Below are positions 25,889-35,256 of a stretch of DNA of 64,000 nucleotides, piece after piece (position 1 is the first letter of the stretch; each line of letters begins with the position of its first letter). A program made the position numbers and the translations under genes. The DNA comes from Undibacterium pigrum. GTDB lineage: Bacteria > Pseudomonadota > Gammaproteobacteria > Burkholderiales > Burkholderiaceae_D. The stretch is from the NCBI RefSeq assembly GCF_003201815.1, contig NZ_QJKB01000001.1, positions 434,001 through 498,000 on the forward strand. Direction: 5' to 3'. Under the pieces are notes generated by a model. It was given only the letters and a program-made list of their open reading frames with translations. It searched no databases and was not told the DNA's origin.

Positions 25889-27319
25889 ATGAAACAACTG
25901 TATATCAATGGTAGCTGGCATGATGGCGCAAACGTGACTGTCACACACAGCCCCTCTGATTTGAGTGAGGTCGTGGGCGAATACGCGAGTGCAGGCAATG
26001 AACAGGTGGAACTGGCAATTACAGCCGCTCGTGATGCTGCAGAAGGCTGGCGCAACTCAGGTGTACAGCAAAGGGCAGATGCGCTCGACAAGATAGGGAC
26101 AGAAATCAATGAACGCAAAGCCGAACTCGGCAGCCTGCTGGCACGGGAAGAAGGCAAAACCCTGCCTGAAGCAATAGGTGAAGTTGGTCGCGCAGCCGCC
26201 ATCTTTAAATTCTTTGCCCAGGAAGCCTTGCGCATACGCGGCGACAAACTGGCGTCAGTACGCCCGGGTGTAGATGTCGATGTCACCCGTGAGCCGGTAG
26301 GCGTCGTTGGTATCATCGCCCCCTGGAATTTTCCCATCGCTATTCCAGCCTGGAAAGCGGCGCCAGCGCTGGCTTATGGCAACACCGTGATCTTGAAACC
26401 GGCAGAGCTGGTTCCAGGCTGCTCATGGGCCATGGCAGAAATCATCAGCCGTTCTGGCTTGCCTGCAGGCGTATTCAATCTCTTGTCTGGTCCTGGCCGG
26501 ATTGTTGGCGAAGCCTTGAGCAAAGACAGCAGGGTGGATGCCATCAGCTTTACCGGTTCCGTCGGCACTGGTAGCCGTGTACTGGCCGCTTGCGCCGCAC
26601 GCCGGGCCAAGGTGCAACTGGAAATGGGTGGCAAGAACCCGCTGGTGATTTTGGCAGATGCTGACCTGGATGTGGCAGTCAATGCGGCAATCCAGGGCTC
26701 TTATTTTTCGACTGGCCAGCGTTGTACGGCATCTTCTCGTCTCATCGTTGAAGAAAAAATCTACCCGGCATTTGTCGCTGCGATGATCGATAAATTGAAG
26801 AGCCTGAAAGTAGGGCATGCTTTGCAGGCAGGTATAGATATAGGCCCGGTTGTCGACAAGTCTCAACTGGACCAGGACTTGCGCTACATACAGATAGCCA
26901 AAGATGAAGGCGCCAAACTGGCTTTTGGTGGTGAACGCCTGTCACGCGACACCGATGGTTATTTCCTTAATCCGGCCCTGTTCGTCGATTGCGACCCTGC
27001 CATGCAGCATACCAGGGAAGAGATTTTTGGCCCGGTAGCATCCGTTATTCCCGCCAAAAACTATGAGCACGCGCTGCAACTGGCAAACGATACTGAATTT
27101 GGCCTGACAGCAGGGATTTGCACGACCTCATTGAAATACGCGACTCACTTCAAGCGTCATGCCCGTGCAGGCATGGTCATGGTCAACCTGCCTACGGCGG
27201 GGGTCGATTACCATGTTCCTTTTGGTGGCAGCAAGGCTTCCAGCTATGGTGCCCGTGAACAGGGTAGTGCAGCCGTGGAATTCTTTACTACGATGAAGAC
27301 CAGTTATACCGGTAGCTGA
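25889..27319 (+). CDS. aldehyde dehydrogenase, likely 2-oxoglutarate semialdehyde (2,5-dioxopentanoate) dehydrogenase
   Basis: This 476-residue NAD(P)-dependent aldehyde dehydrogenase has all catalytic parts: the cofactor loop IIAPWNFPIAIPAWKAAPAL, FTGSVGTGSRVL, the general base Glu in KVQLEMGGKNP, the nucleophile Cys in STGQRCTASSRL and the EIFGPV motif. In the context of the hydroxyproline genes it most likely oxidises 2-oxoglutarate semialdehyde to 2-oxoglutarate, the last step of the pathway. The gene starts 55 bases after the previous stop with AAGGAAAA upstream. A strong terminator follows, so it ends the operon. Confidence 0.87.
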   Translation: MKQLYINGSWHDGANVTVTHSPSDLSEVVGEYASAGNEQVELAITAARDAAEGWRNSGVQQRADALDKIGTEINERKAELGSLLAREEGKTLPEAIGEVGRAAAIFKFFAQEALRIRGDKLASVRPGVDVDVTREPVGVVGIIAPWNFPIAIPAWKAAPALAYGNTVILKPAELVPGCSWAMAEIISRSGLPAGVFNLLSGPGRIVGEALSKDSRVDAISFTGSVGTGSRVLAACAARRAKVQLEMGGKNPLVILADADLDVAVNAAIQGSYFSTGQRCTASSRLIVEEKIYPAFVAAMIDKLKSLKVGHALQAGIDIGPVVDKSQLDQDLRYIQIAKDEGAKLAFGGERLSRDTDGYFLNPALFVDCDPAMQHTREEIFGPVASVIPAKNYEHALQLANDTEFGLTAGICTTSLKYATHFKRHARAGMVMVNLPTAGVDYHVPFGGSKASSYGAREQGSAAVEFFTTMKTSYTGS

Positions 27320-27343
27320 TTTTGTATTCGCTCTGTAGCAGGC

Positions 27344-27370
27344 AAAAAAGCAGCTAACGGCTGCTTTTTT
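27344..27370 (+). terminator. Rho-independent terminator of the hydroxyproline operon
   Basis: GCAGC pairs with GCTGC around TAACG, flanked by A6 and T6, so it could act in both directions. It lies 25 bases after the aldehyde dehydrogenase stop codon. Confidence 0.88.
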
Positions 27371-27546
27371 GCTTTTTTTGTGTTTGTTTTATCCCATTCC
27401 TCCCTTCCTATCACAGTTCAAACCATGAATTTTGCATTCTGTCACAAGTCCATGGAAGTTCAGGCTGCTCTTTTATAAGATGCTTCCATCGAATCACAAA
27501 ACAAAAGAAATCATCAAATTCACACTTGAGCTAATGGGAGCCCATC

Positions 27547-27945
27547 ATGAAATCCGAAATGACAAAAAATGCTGCAGAAAATACTACAACAAACATGACA
27601 TCGAATATGACATCAAACAAGCGCCTTGCCATCATTCTCTTGTCCATCCTGGTATTTGTCATGATAGCCATGTCATCCTTCCACGGCATGGACGTACAGA
27701 TCGATAATGACGATATGGATGGCATAGGTGGCTTCTTCGGCATCGTGCTTGGTTGCGGGATTGCAGTTGCAGCAGTGGTTTTTGCCCTTAGCCTGACAGG
27801 CATGGTGCTGGCCAGTGTGGCGGTATTGTTATGCGTGATTTTTGCTGTGGTGGTGGGTTCTCTGGCACTGGCATTGCTGCCCTTGCTCCTCCCCATCTTG
27901 CTGGTGGTAGGTCTGGTAGCCTTGTTTTCTCGCAAAACTACTTGA
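27547..27945 (+). CDS. small membrane protein of unknown function
   Basis: I do not recognise this 132-residue protein. It has a Met/Thr/Asn-rich N-terminal lead (about 1-25, with repeated MTSN units), a first membrane span (RLAIILLSILVFVMIAM), a short acidic extracytoplasmic loop (DVQIDNDDMDG), and two or three further spans to the C terminus, which ends in basic residues. GGGAG lies eight bases before the ATG. It converges with the TetR gene. No enzymatic motif is visible. Whether it is a transporter accessory or a stress protein cannot be said. Confidence 0.65.
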   Translation: MKSEMTKNAAENTTTNMTSNMTSNKRLAIILLSILVFVMIAMSSFHGMDVQIDNDDMDGIGGFFGIVLGCGIAVAAVVFALSLTGMVLASVAVLLCVIFAVVVGSLALALLPLLLPILLVVGLVALFSRKTT

Positions 27946-27973
27946 GTAAGCGCTGGTATAGCTACATGACTAA

Positions 27974-28630
27974 CTATTGAGGTTTGGTACGTAAAATAAA
28001 TTGTATGGCCTGCTCCGCAAGTTCATCAATACTGATACCGGAACCGCGTCTATACCATTGCGCAGTCCAGTTCAGCGTACCAAACATCAGCAATTTGTCG
28101 ATATGGGTTGGCATGGTCCAGTCTCCCGAGGCATGCAGGGCAATGATGACTTGTTCCCACGCTGCTTCATACCTGTCTTTGAGTGCAATGATGCGTGCAC
28201 GAGCTGGTTTGTCCAGCGCACGCCATTCATACAGCAGTACAGCAATAAAATCATGCTCAGGCGCCAGCAAGGTGTTCAGATGCACTTGCACCAGGTGCTG
28301 AAAGGCAAGCCGTGGCGGTAAATCTGCCAAAGCCAGCTTCTCTATTTCTTCCAGTGATTTTTGCATGCCTTGTTCCATCACAGCGACCAGAATATCCTGC
28401 TTAGTCTTGAAGTGATAAAACCAGCTGCCAGATTGTATCCCTACGGCGGCAGCAATATCGCGCACCGTGGTGTTGTCGTAACCCTTTTTCCTGAACAGTT
28501 GTGCTGATTTCCTGATCAGATCCTGGCGTATGCTCTCAGTGTCATCCAGCACCGGGCGACCGCGTTTTTTTGTGGTTTCTACGCCTGGCAATGCTTGCCC
28601 TGTCGTGTCTGTGATAATTTCTTTAGGCAT
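27974..28630 (-). CDS. TetR-family transcriptional regulator
   Basis: This is a 218-residue TetR-type repressor. After a basic lead (KKRGRPVLDD) the DNA-binding domain spans about residues 30-85, with the signature LFRKKGYDNTTVRDIAAAVGIQSGSWFYHFKTKQDIL. The remaining helical part is the ligand-binding and dimer domain. It is divergent from the acyl-CoA dehydrogenase gene, 144 bases away, so it probably represses the acyl-CoA catabolic genes and responds to an acyl-CoA or related ligand. A loose inverted repeat TTGATGG-N18-CCATCAA at 28685-28716 in the gap may be part of the control region. Confidence 0.88.
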   Translation of the reverse strand: MPKEIITDTTGQALPGVETTKKRGRPVLDDTESIRQDLIRKSAQLFRKKGYDNTTVRDIAAAVGIQSGSWFYHFKTKQDILVAVMEQGMQKSLEEIEKLALADLPPRLAFQHLVQVHLNTLLAPEHDFIAVLLYEWRALDKPARARIIALKDRYEAAWEQVIIALHASGDWTMPTHIDKLLMFGTLNWTAQWYRRGSGISIDELAEQAIQFILRTKPQ

Positions 28631-28731
28631 TGCTATTGAGGATAGTCTTCTAAAAAATGGGATGGCGTGCTTTTATGATAGCTCTTGATGGTAACCTTAA
28701 ACATGGATGCCATCAATCAGACCATAAAAAA

Positions 28732-28749
28732 TCAGGCACAAAAGCCTGA
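28732..28749 (+). other. short stem-loop in the acyl-CoA dehydrogenase 5' leader
   Basis: TCAGGC pairs with GCCTGA around a six-base loop, 12 bases before the AGGAGA ribosome site. It may affect translation; no known element was recognised. Confidence 0.35.
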
Positions 28750-28774
28750 GACCATAATAAAGGAGACACTAATT

Positions 28775-29917
28775 ATGCAAATCAAACCAAGCTGGATGAC
28801 ACCCGAGCTGGAAACTTTTCGAGATGCAGTACGTCGTTTTGTCGATACAGAAGTCACTCCGCACCAGGAACACTGGAGAAAACAGCAGCACGTAGACCGC
28901 GATGTCTGGGACAAGGGTGGTGCCATGGGCATCCTGCTGGCTGACATACCTGAAGAATATGGTGGCTCCGGCGGCAGCTTTGCTCATCAATCCATTGTAT
29001 TTGAAGAACTGACTTATGCTGGTGACATGGCCTTTGGCATACATGTGCATGCCATCGTCGCGCACTACATTTTGAACCAGGGTACGGAAGAGCAAAAACT
29101 AAAGTATCTGCCCAAGCTGGCTACTGGTGAAATGATTGCCGCCATCGCCATGTCCGAACCCGGAGCCGGGTCTGATCTCAAAGGCATACGCACCACCGCC
29201 AGGCGTGATGGCGACAGCTATATTATCAATGGTTCCAAGACTTTTATCTCCAATGGCTATATGGCCGATCTGGTGGTGGTCGTGACCAAGACCGATCCTG
29301 AGGCTGGTGCCAAGGGCGTGTCGCTGATCATGGTAGAAACCAGAGAATGTCCAGGTTACAGGGTAGGGCGCATACTGGAAAAAATAGGGCAAAAAGGCCA
29401 GGACACTTGCGAACTGTTCTTTGATGACGTGCGCGTGCCGCTGGACAGGGTACTCGGCGGTGTCGAAGGCAAGGGTTTTACCCAGTTGATGACGGAACTG
29501 CCTTATGAACGCACGATACTAGGCGTGTCTGGCGTTGCCGCCATAGAGCGCGCACTGGATTTGACGATTACCCATACCCGTGAACGCAAAGCCTTTGGCC
29601 AGGCCCTGATAGAGATGCAAAATACTCGGTTTGTACTGGCAGAGATCAAGACCGAGGCGACAATTGCCCGTACCTTTATCGACCGCTGCATAGTCGATAT
29701 GATGGAAGGGCGCATGGATACTGAACTGGCTTCAATGGCCAAATACTGGATATCCGATTTGCAGTGCAAGGTCATCGACCAGTGCCTGCAATTATTTGGC
29801 GGTTATGGCTATATGCTGGAATACCCAATAGCACAAATGTATGTCGACGCGCGGGTACAGCGCATCTATGGCGGTGCCAATGAAATCATGAAAGAAATCA
29901 TTTCACGTAATTTATAA
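28775..29917 (+). CDS. acyl-CoA dehydrogenase
   Basis: This 380-residue FAD-dependent acyl-CoA dehydrogenase introduces a 2,3-double bond in an acyl-CoA and passes electrons to ETF. The sequence shows both family signatures ([21 protein letters not shown] and, near the C terminus, [23 protein letters not shown]). The C-terminal loop reads YGGANEIM, lacking the Glu used as base in medium- and short-chain enzymes. The Glu in LPYERTILG sits where isovaleryl- and long-chain-type enzymes keep their base, so this enzyme is probably of that type. AGGAGA precedes the ATG at 28775; the extension to 28685 is rejected. A CoA-transferase-family gene follows after 22 bases. Confidence 0.9.
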   Translation: MQIKPSWMTPELETFRDAVRRFVDTEVTPHQEHWRKQQHVDRDVWDKGGAMGILLADIPEEYGGSGGSFAHQSIVFEELTYAGDMAFGIHVHAIVAHYILNQGTEEQKLKYLPKLATGEMIAAIAMSEPGAGSDLKGIRTTARRDGDSYIINGSKTFISNGYMADLVVVVTKTDPEAGAKGVSLIMVETRECPGYRVGRILEKIGQKGQDTCELFFDDVRVPLDRVLGGVEGKGFTQLMTELPYERTILGVSGVAAIERALDLTITHTRERKAFGQALIEMQNTRFVLAEIKTEATIARTFIDRCIVDMMEGRMDTELASMAKYWISDLQCKVIDQCLQLFGGYGYMLEYPIAQMYVDARVQRIYGGANEIMKEIISRNL

Positions 29918-29939
29918 GCCAGAATCGGAGAATCAAAAC

Positions 29940-31091
29940 ATGGCTGGACCTTTACAAGGTATTCGTGTCATCGAAATGGTGGGCTTGGGGCCATGCCCTT
30001 TTGCTGCCATGATGCTGGCTGACATGGGGGCAGAAGTCATACGCATAGACCGCAAGCTGGCTCCTGGCGCGAATAATCCCTTCCCCATGCTCGGCACCAA
30101 ATACGATGTCATGGCAAGGGGGCGCCGTTCACTGGCGCTGGACTTGAAGCAGGCAGAAGCCAAAGCGGTATTGCTGGACCTGATGGGTAGCGCAGATATT
30201 CTGCTTGAGGGTTTTCGCCCTGGTGTCATGGAAAGACTGGGCCTGAGCCCGGAAGTCTGCCAGCAACGTAATCCACGTCTGGTATATGGCCGTATCACCG
30301 GCTGGGGGCAGGATGGCCCGCTGGCGCAGGCGGCAGGGCATGACCTGAATTACATCGCCCTCAGCGGCATGTTACATGCCATGGGGCGGGCAGATACCCC
30401 GCCGGCACCACCCTTGAATCTGATCGGTGATTTTGGTGGCGGTGCCATGATGCTGGCTTTTGGTGTGGTTTGTGCGGCGCTGGAAGCACGTAGTTCTGGC
30501 AAGGGGCAGGTGGTGGACGCAGCCATGGTCGATGGTTCTGCCTTATTGGGGGCGATGATTTATGGTTTCCGTGCCTTTGGTGCATGGTCAGACCAGCGTG
30601 GAGCGAATATGCTGGATGGAGGCGCGCATTTTTATGATACTTATGCCTGCGCCGACGGTAAATTCATTTCCATAGGCGCGATAGAACCACAGTTTTACGC
30701 CTTGTTGCTGGAACGTGCAGCTATTACTGACCCTGCATTCACTGCGCAAATGGATAGCCGGGAATGGCCAGAACTGAAAGAAAAATGTACGGCGCTGTTC
30801 AAGACCAAAACCCGTCAGCAATGGTGTGACTTGATGGAAGGAACAGACATTTGTTTCGCCCCTGTACTGGATATGAAAGAAGCGCCTGAACATCCACACA
30901 ATCAGGCCAGGGCCAATTTCACGGATATTGAAGGCATAGTGCAGCCAGCACCTGCGCCACGTTTCAGCAGGACCTCACCAGAAATCAGCAGACCACCAGC
31001 ATCTCCTGGTCAGCATAGTGCAGAGATTTTGCATGACTGGGGGATGAGTGAAGAGCGTATCGCTGCTTTAAAAGAAAACCAGGTGATTTGA
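29940..31091 (+). CDS. class III CoA-transferase family protein, alpha-methylacyl-CoA racemase-like
   Basis: This is a 383-residue CaiB/BaiF-family protein. It opens with [32 protein letters not shown]. It keeps the residues of alpha-methylacyl-CoA racemases: the His in [13 protein letters not shown], the Asp in [16 protein letters not shown], and the [27 protein letters not shown] block. It therefore more likely epimerises 2-methylacyl-CoA than transfers CoA. Together with the acyl-CoA dehydrogenase it suggests breakdown of branched-chain or methyl-branched acids. CGGAGAA lies before the ATG. It converges with the large histidine kinase gene five bases later. Confidence 0.85.
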   Translation: MAGPLQGIRVIEMVGLGPCPFAAMMLADMGAEVIRIDRKLAPGANNPFPMLGTKYDVMARGRRSLALDLKQAEAKAVLLDLMGSADILLEGFRPGVMERLGLSPEVCQQRNPRLVYGRITGWGQDGPLAQAAGHDLNYIALSGMLHAMGRADTPPAPPLNLIGDFGGGAMMLAFGVVCAALEARSSGKGQVVDAAMVDGSALLGAMIYGFRAFGAWSDQRGANMLDGGAHFYDTYACADGKFISIGAIEPQFYALLLERAAITDPAFTAQMDSREWPELKEKCTALFKTKTRQQWCDLMEGTDICFAPVLDMKEAPEHPHNQARANFTDIEGIVQPAPAPRFSRTSPEISRPPASPGQHSAEILHDWGMSEERIAALKENQVI

Positions 31092-31096
31092 GGCTG

Positions 31097-34000
31097 CTAT
31101 TGCTGCTCTATGAGTTTTGCGGCAGCTTCAAATTCAAACTGATGCATGAAATGCCTGAGCTGTATCATGGCATCCTGGCTGAACTGGGTGGCAATGGCAG
31201 TTTCATTCTCTTCAAACAGACTTTGCGCATCTGCATCCGAGGCTGCGAGCAGAATGCGCAGTTCCGTCACAATGTTTTTTGCCTCGGCTTCATCGACGAT
31301 GACTTCTTCATGCTGGGGTAGAATACCTGGCAACACCGCTTTTAACTCATCCAGCACGGCATTGAGCGACTCAGCAAGTGGTTCCAGGCTTTCCAGAATG
31401 AATTCCCGGTTTTCTTCCTTGCTAAGCTTGTATTCGAGTTCTGCCGCTATTTTCTGCAGTTTTGTGGCGCCTATACTGCCTGCCAGGCCTTTGAGTGTAT
31501 GACTCAGTCGCTCTGCATGAGCATATTCGCCAATTTGTACCAGTCTGTTCAATTCATGCAAAGTATCAGCCTGGCTTTGCTCAAACCTGTGCAGCATATT
31601 GATATAAAACTCGTGACGCCCTCCCATGTAATGCAGGCCCAGGCTGGTGTCAAGCTCATTGAATTGCGGGAAGCCGGCATCTTCATCATCAAACACCGTA
31701 CTGGTGATGAGGCTGCCAGGCACCGGCAATTCATGTTCGGTATCCATCCAGTGTGAGACTATGCTGAACAAGGCATCAGGCTGTATGGGTTTGGTCAGGT
31801 AATCCTGCATGCCTTCGCGCATGCAGCGTTCACGGATATCGCCCACAGCATGCGCGGTCAGGGCGATGATGGGTGTGTCATTCATGCGCACGTCCTGCCT
31901 GATTTTTGCGGCCGCCTCATGGCCATCCATGATAGGCATTTGCAGGTCCATGAATATCATGGCGTAATACCCGGGCTCATTTGCCATGATCAGGCGCACG
32001 GCCTCTTCACCATTGTCGGCAACATCTGCGTTAATGCCTACCATGCTCAGCAATTCGATGGCAATTTGCTGATTGACAGGATTGTCTTCCGCCAGCAAGA
32101 CACGTCGACCAGCGTGGTTTTGTGCAGCAATATTGGCGCTATGGGCAACACGTGATTCTGTATGTGAATCTGATTCGCCATGCAAGCTGAAGTCTATTTC
32201 CAGCGGCAAGGTGAAGGCAAATGTTGAACCTTGATTTTCCTGACTGTAGACAGCAATTTGTCCACCCATCAATTCCACCAGTCGACGCGAGATTGATAAA
32301 CCCAGGCCAGTACCCCCATATTTGCGGGTGGTTGAACCATCTGCCTGGGTAAAGGGCTGGAACAGATTTTTTTGCTGCTCGACAGACATGCCTATGCCCG
32401 TATCTCGTACTGAGAATGTCAGGTCAGTTGTTGCTGAAGGGGTTGGCAACCTTTTGACACTGAGTTCAATTTCGCCACCGCTGGGGGTGAATTTGACAGC
32501 ATTATTGACCAGATTGGTCAGTATCTGGCCCAGTCTCAAGGGGTCGCCACGCAGACGTGACGGTACTTCTTCAGCAATTTGCACGATGTAGACTATTTGT
32601 TTTTCTATGGCTTTCTGACTGGTCAGGGTGGATACGCTATTGAGCACATCCTTGATGGAAAAAGGAATTTTCTCCACATCCAGCATGCCAGCTTCTATCT
32701 TGGAAAAATCCAGTATGTCATTGATGATGCCCAGTAGCGATTCACCAGCATGATGGATTTTACTCACGTAGTCATACTGCTTGGGTGTCAGCCTGGTTTG
32801 CAGCGCAAGATGGGCCAGGCCGATGACGGCATTCATGGGGGTACGGATTTCATGGCTCATATTTGCCAGAAATTCACTTTTCAGCCTTGTCGCATCTTCA
32901 GCTTTCTTGCGTGCCTGCCTCTCTGTCATGCTGGCAGCTTCCAGCTGTTGCTGGGTCTGTCGCAGTTCGCGGTAGGCGTTGGCATTGTCGAGTGCAATCG
33001 CACCATAAGAGCACAGGCTGCGAAAGATCAGGCATTCTCTTTCTCCATACGCATATTCACGTGGAGTCTGTATGCTCATGACACCCAGAATACGCTCACC
33101 TATGCTGAGAGGTGCGAATAGCAGGCTCAGGGTTTCCAGCGTATCTGGGACAACCGGGAAATCATTATCAGGCCGCAATTCCAGCTTGACTTCGCGCCTT
33201 TCGCGTACACATCGCGCACTGGAGGCGCGTTCATCAGTCAGCGCGACTTCATGATAAGGGTGTGGCAGGTTTTCTTCTATACCAAAAGCCTGCGTCAGCT
33301 TTTGCCCATCTGGCGACAGCATATAAATAATGAAAGTGGTTGCGTCCAGCAAATCCTTCAAATGAAAATGTATGGCTTCAAATACGGCTTCAGGATCAAG
33401 GTTTGATGTGATTTCCTGGCCTATTCTGCCCAGCCGTTCAAGCGTCGCTCCTGCCTCCTGCAAGGTGGCAGCACGACGGGCTTCAGAAACAGCAATCAAT
33501 CTTTGTTGTTCTGCTTCGGCCCTGATCAACTCAGTCTCATGCCTGACCTGTGCCATGGCGGTACGGTTATTTGCCTGTTTTTTACTTTCGCGTTGCTCTG
33601 CAGCAATAGCCATTCGCGCATACAGTAAAGCTTTAGCATTGTCCCCTGCGTTTGCCCATGCATCGCTCAAGGCCATCAGTAACTCTGTGCTGGCTTGCCA
33701 TCCCTTCGTCAATTCACCTGCTTGCAGGGATTCTTGCAGATAATGGATGATGGCATTCGGCGCTTCCATTTTCTCAGGGTTGCTAATGAGATGACGGGCA
33801 TGTATTTCAGCGAGCGTCTGATTGAGGGTGACACCCAGGGCCGTGAACTGGTGCTGGTCTATAAAGGACTTTGCTTCGGCGATAGTCGTTAATGCAGCAT
33901 CTGCCTGGTTTGATGCTGACAATGCTCTTGCATAGCGTATCAAGGCTTGCGGCAAATCATCCATGGAGTGCGCAGCGCGAAATAGCGTGATTGCTTCATT

Positions 34001-35020
34001 AAAGCAAGCCAGGGCCCTGTTAGTATCGCCCTGGACGAGCAGGCATTCTGCCAATTCGGCATGAACTATCGCCTTATTGATTCCGCCGGGCGTTTTGGAA
34101 AAGCTGTTCAAGGCTTCTTCCAGTATTTTCTGACTACGTTCATACTGACCCAATTGCCTCAGCAGACTACCCAAATGCGCCATGGCATTGCCTATCAATG
34201 CTGGCCATTCAGTTTTGCGGGCACGCTCCACAGCCCAGTCAAAAACGCCAGCCGCACCTTCCAGATCACCGACAGTCTGCATGGATTCGCCAGAATTGCC
34301 GGCAGAAACAATCGCCAGCCTGACCATACCAGTCTGGCGGGCCAGTTCGCTGGACTGGAGATAATAAACAGATGCCCTGGCTGGCTCCCGACGACCATGA
34401 ATCACACCAGAGGCCGCTGCAATATGGGCCGCAACTGCAGGGTGCTCATGATGTAAATACTGATTGTTGAAATCTGCATAGCGAAGCGAGGCTGCCTGCG
34501 GATCATAAAAAGCCAGCTCGTAGATTGCCCAGGATTCAGCAATTGCCAGCCTCAATGGGTCATTTGCCTTGATGTACCAGGTCTTTGCTGCCGCACACGA
34601 ACGTGCCTCTCTGGCTGCATCGCCTTGCTCCAGTGCCAGACTCGCGCTGGTCAGACTGGCATCTCCCAGACCTGTGTCATCGTTCAACTCATGGAATAGG
34701 GTGATTGCTTCTGCCAGTAAATGCTCTGCAATGCTCAGATCACAAAACAGCGCTGCGATTTCAGCCTTGATCAGGCAAAGCCGGGCGTGAAACTGATTTT
34801 TCAGTTTTTGGGGAACATTTGCATATGTAAGACCGGTTTTGACGGCAGTCACCAATTCTGTCGCGCCTTGACTGTCCCTTTGCCGAAGATACCAGGCCAG
34901 TGTCAGTTGACTGTTTAGTTTTTCCAGTCCCTGCGCCGAAGCCAGCCCATTGGCAAGCTGCGTCACTTCCTCTTCAGTGGCAAATAGATTCATGGTCGCA
35001 GGCGATATAGAATTGATCAA
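31097..35020 (-). CDS. hybrid histidine kinase: TPR - GAF - HisKA - HATPase - REC - HPt
   Basis: This is a 1307-residue phosphorelay protein without membrane spans, so it is probably cytoplasmic. Residues about 1-450 are TPR-like helical repeats (for example [27 protein letters not shown]). A coiled coil follows near 460-510, then a GAF domain (about 515-685). The HisKA phospho-acceptor His is in [18 protein letters not shown] (about 722). The HATPase N-box NLVNNAVKF is near 838, with DTGIGM and GGTGLGLSI behind it. A receiver domain has acidic residues in [11 protein letters not shown] (about 978) and its phospho-acceptor Asp in [12 protein letters not shown] (about 1025). A C-terminal HPt carries its His in [12 protein letters not shown] (about 1173). 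All phosphorelay residues are present. The output partner is not in the window; the gene is divergent from the amidohydrolase. Confidence 0.93.
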   Translation of the reverse strand: MINSISPATMNLFATEEEVTQLANGLASAQGLEKLNSQLTLAWYLRQRDSQGATELVTAVKTGLTYANVPQKLKNQFHARLCLIKAEIAALFCDLSIAEHLLAEAITLFHELNDDTGLGDASLTSASLALEQGDAAREARSCAAAKTWYIKANDPLRLAIAESWAIYELAFYDPQAASLRYADFNNQYLHHEHPAVAAHIAAASGVIHGRREPARASVYYLQSSELARQTGMVRLAIVSAGNSGESMQTVGDLEGAAGVFDWAVERARKTEWPALIGNAMAHLGSLLRQLGQYERSQKILEEALNSFSKTPGGINKAIVHAELAECLLVQGDTNRALACFNEAITLFRAAHSMDDLPQALIRYARALSASNQADAALTTIAEAKSFIDQHQFTALGVTLNQTLAEIHARHLISNPEKMEAPNAIIHYLQESLQAGELTKGWQASTELLMALSDAWANAGDNAKALLYARMAIAAEQRESKKQANNRTAMAQVRHETELIRAEAEQQRLIAVSEARRAATLQEAGATLERLGRIGQEITSNLDPEAVFEAIHFHLKDLLDATTFIIYMLSPDGQKLTQAFGIEENLPHPYHEVALTDERASSARCVRERREVKLELRPDNDFPVVPDTLETLSLLFAPLSIGERILGVMSIQTPREYAYGERECLIFRSLCSYGAIALDNANAYRELRQTQQQLEAASMTERQARKKAEDATRLKSEFLANMSHEIRTPMNAVIGLAHLALQTRLTPKQYDYVSKIHHAGESLLGIINDILDFSKIEAGMLDVEKIPFSIKDVLNSVSTLTSQKAIEKQIVYIVQIAEEVPSRLRGDPLRLGQILTNLVNNAVKFTPSGGEIELSVKRLPTPSATTDLTFSVRDTGIGMSVEQQKNLFQPFTQADGSTTRKYGGTGLGLSISRRLVELMGGQIAVYSQENQGSTFAFTLPLEIDFSLHGESDSHTESRVAHSANIAAQNHAGRRVLLAEDNPVNQQIAIELLSMVGINADVADNGEEAVRLIMANEPGYYAMIFMDLQMPIMDGHEAAAKIRQDVRMNDTPIIALTAHAVGDIRERCMREGMQDYLTKPIQPDALFSIVSHWMDTEHELPVPGSLITSTVFDDEDAGFPQFNELDTSLGLHYMGGRHEFYINMLHRFEQSQADTLHELNRLVQIGEYAHAERLSHTLKGLAGSIGATKLQKIAAELEYKLSKEENREFILESLEPLAESLNAVLDELKAVLPGILPQHEEVIVDEAEAKNIVTELRILLAASDADAQSLFEENETAIATQFSQDAMIQLRHFMHQFEFEAAAKLIEQQ

Positions 35021-35109
35021 ATAATACCTTATGACAAGCGGCTATATGGATTAAGAAATGCGCTTTGTTGCAAACCAGGCAGGGGCGGCGTTTCGTTGTT
35101 TGCAAAACA

Positions 35110-35137
35110 GGAACTTTTTAGCTGTCTATGTATCTCA
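35110..35137 (+). promoter_or_regulatory. candidate ECF/RpoE-type promoter of the amidohydrolase gene
   Basis: GGAACTT (35110-35116) and TCTCA (35133-35137) are separated by 16 bases, close to the RpoE pattern GGAACTT-N16-TCTGA. Transcription would begin about 110 bases before the amidohydrolase ATG. Match to one consensus only; the site may be chance. Confidence 0.35.
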
Positions 35138-35256
35138 TTCACTTGCTTGATATTCTATTGATATATTATCGCAGTCACATTTATGTGAGTGAATGCGGAT
35201 GTATGCAAATCAAGTCAGAAAATGGCAAATTAAATAATAAACCAAAGGGGGAATTT

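Noticed and set aside
28685-28716. TTGATGG-N18-CCATCAA as the TetR operator
   Set aside because: The gap is long for a TetR site and the arms are simple; kept only as a remark in the TetR entry.
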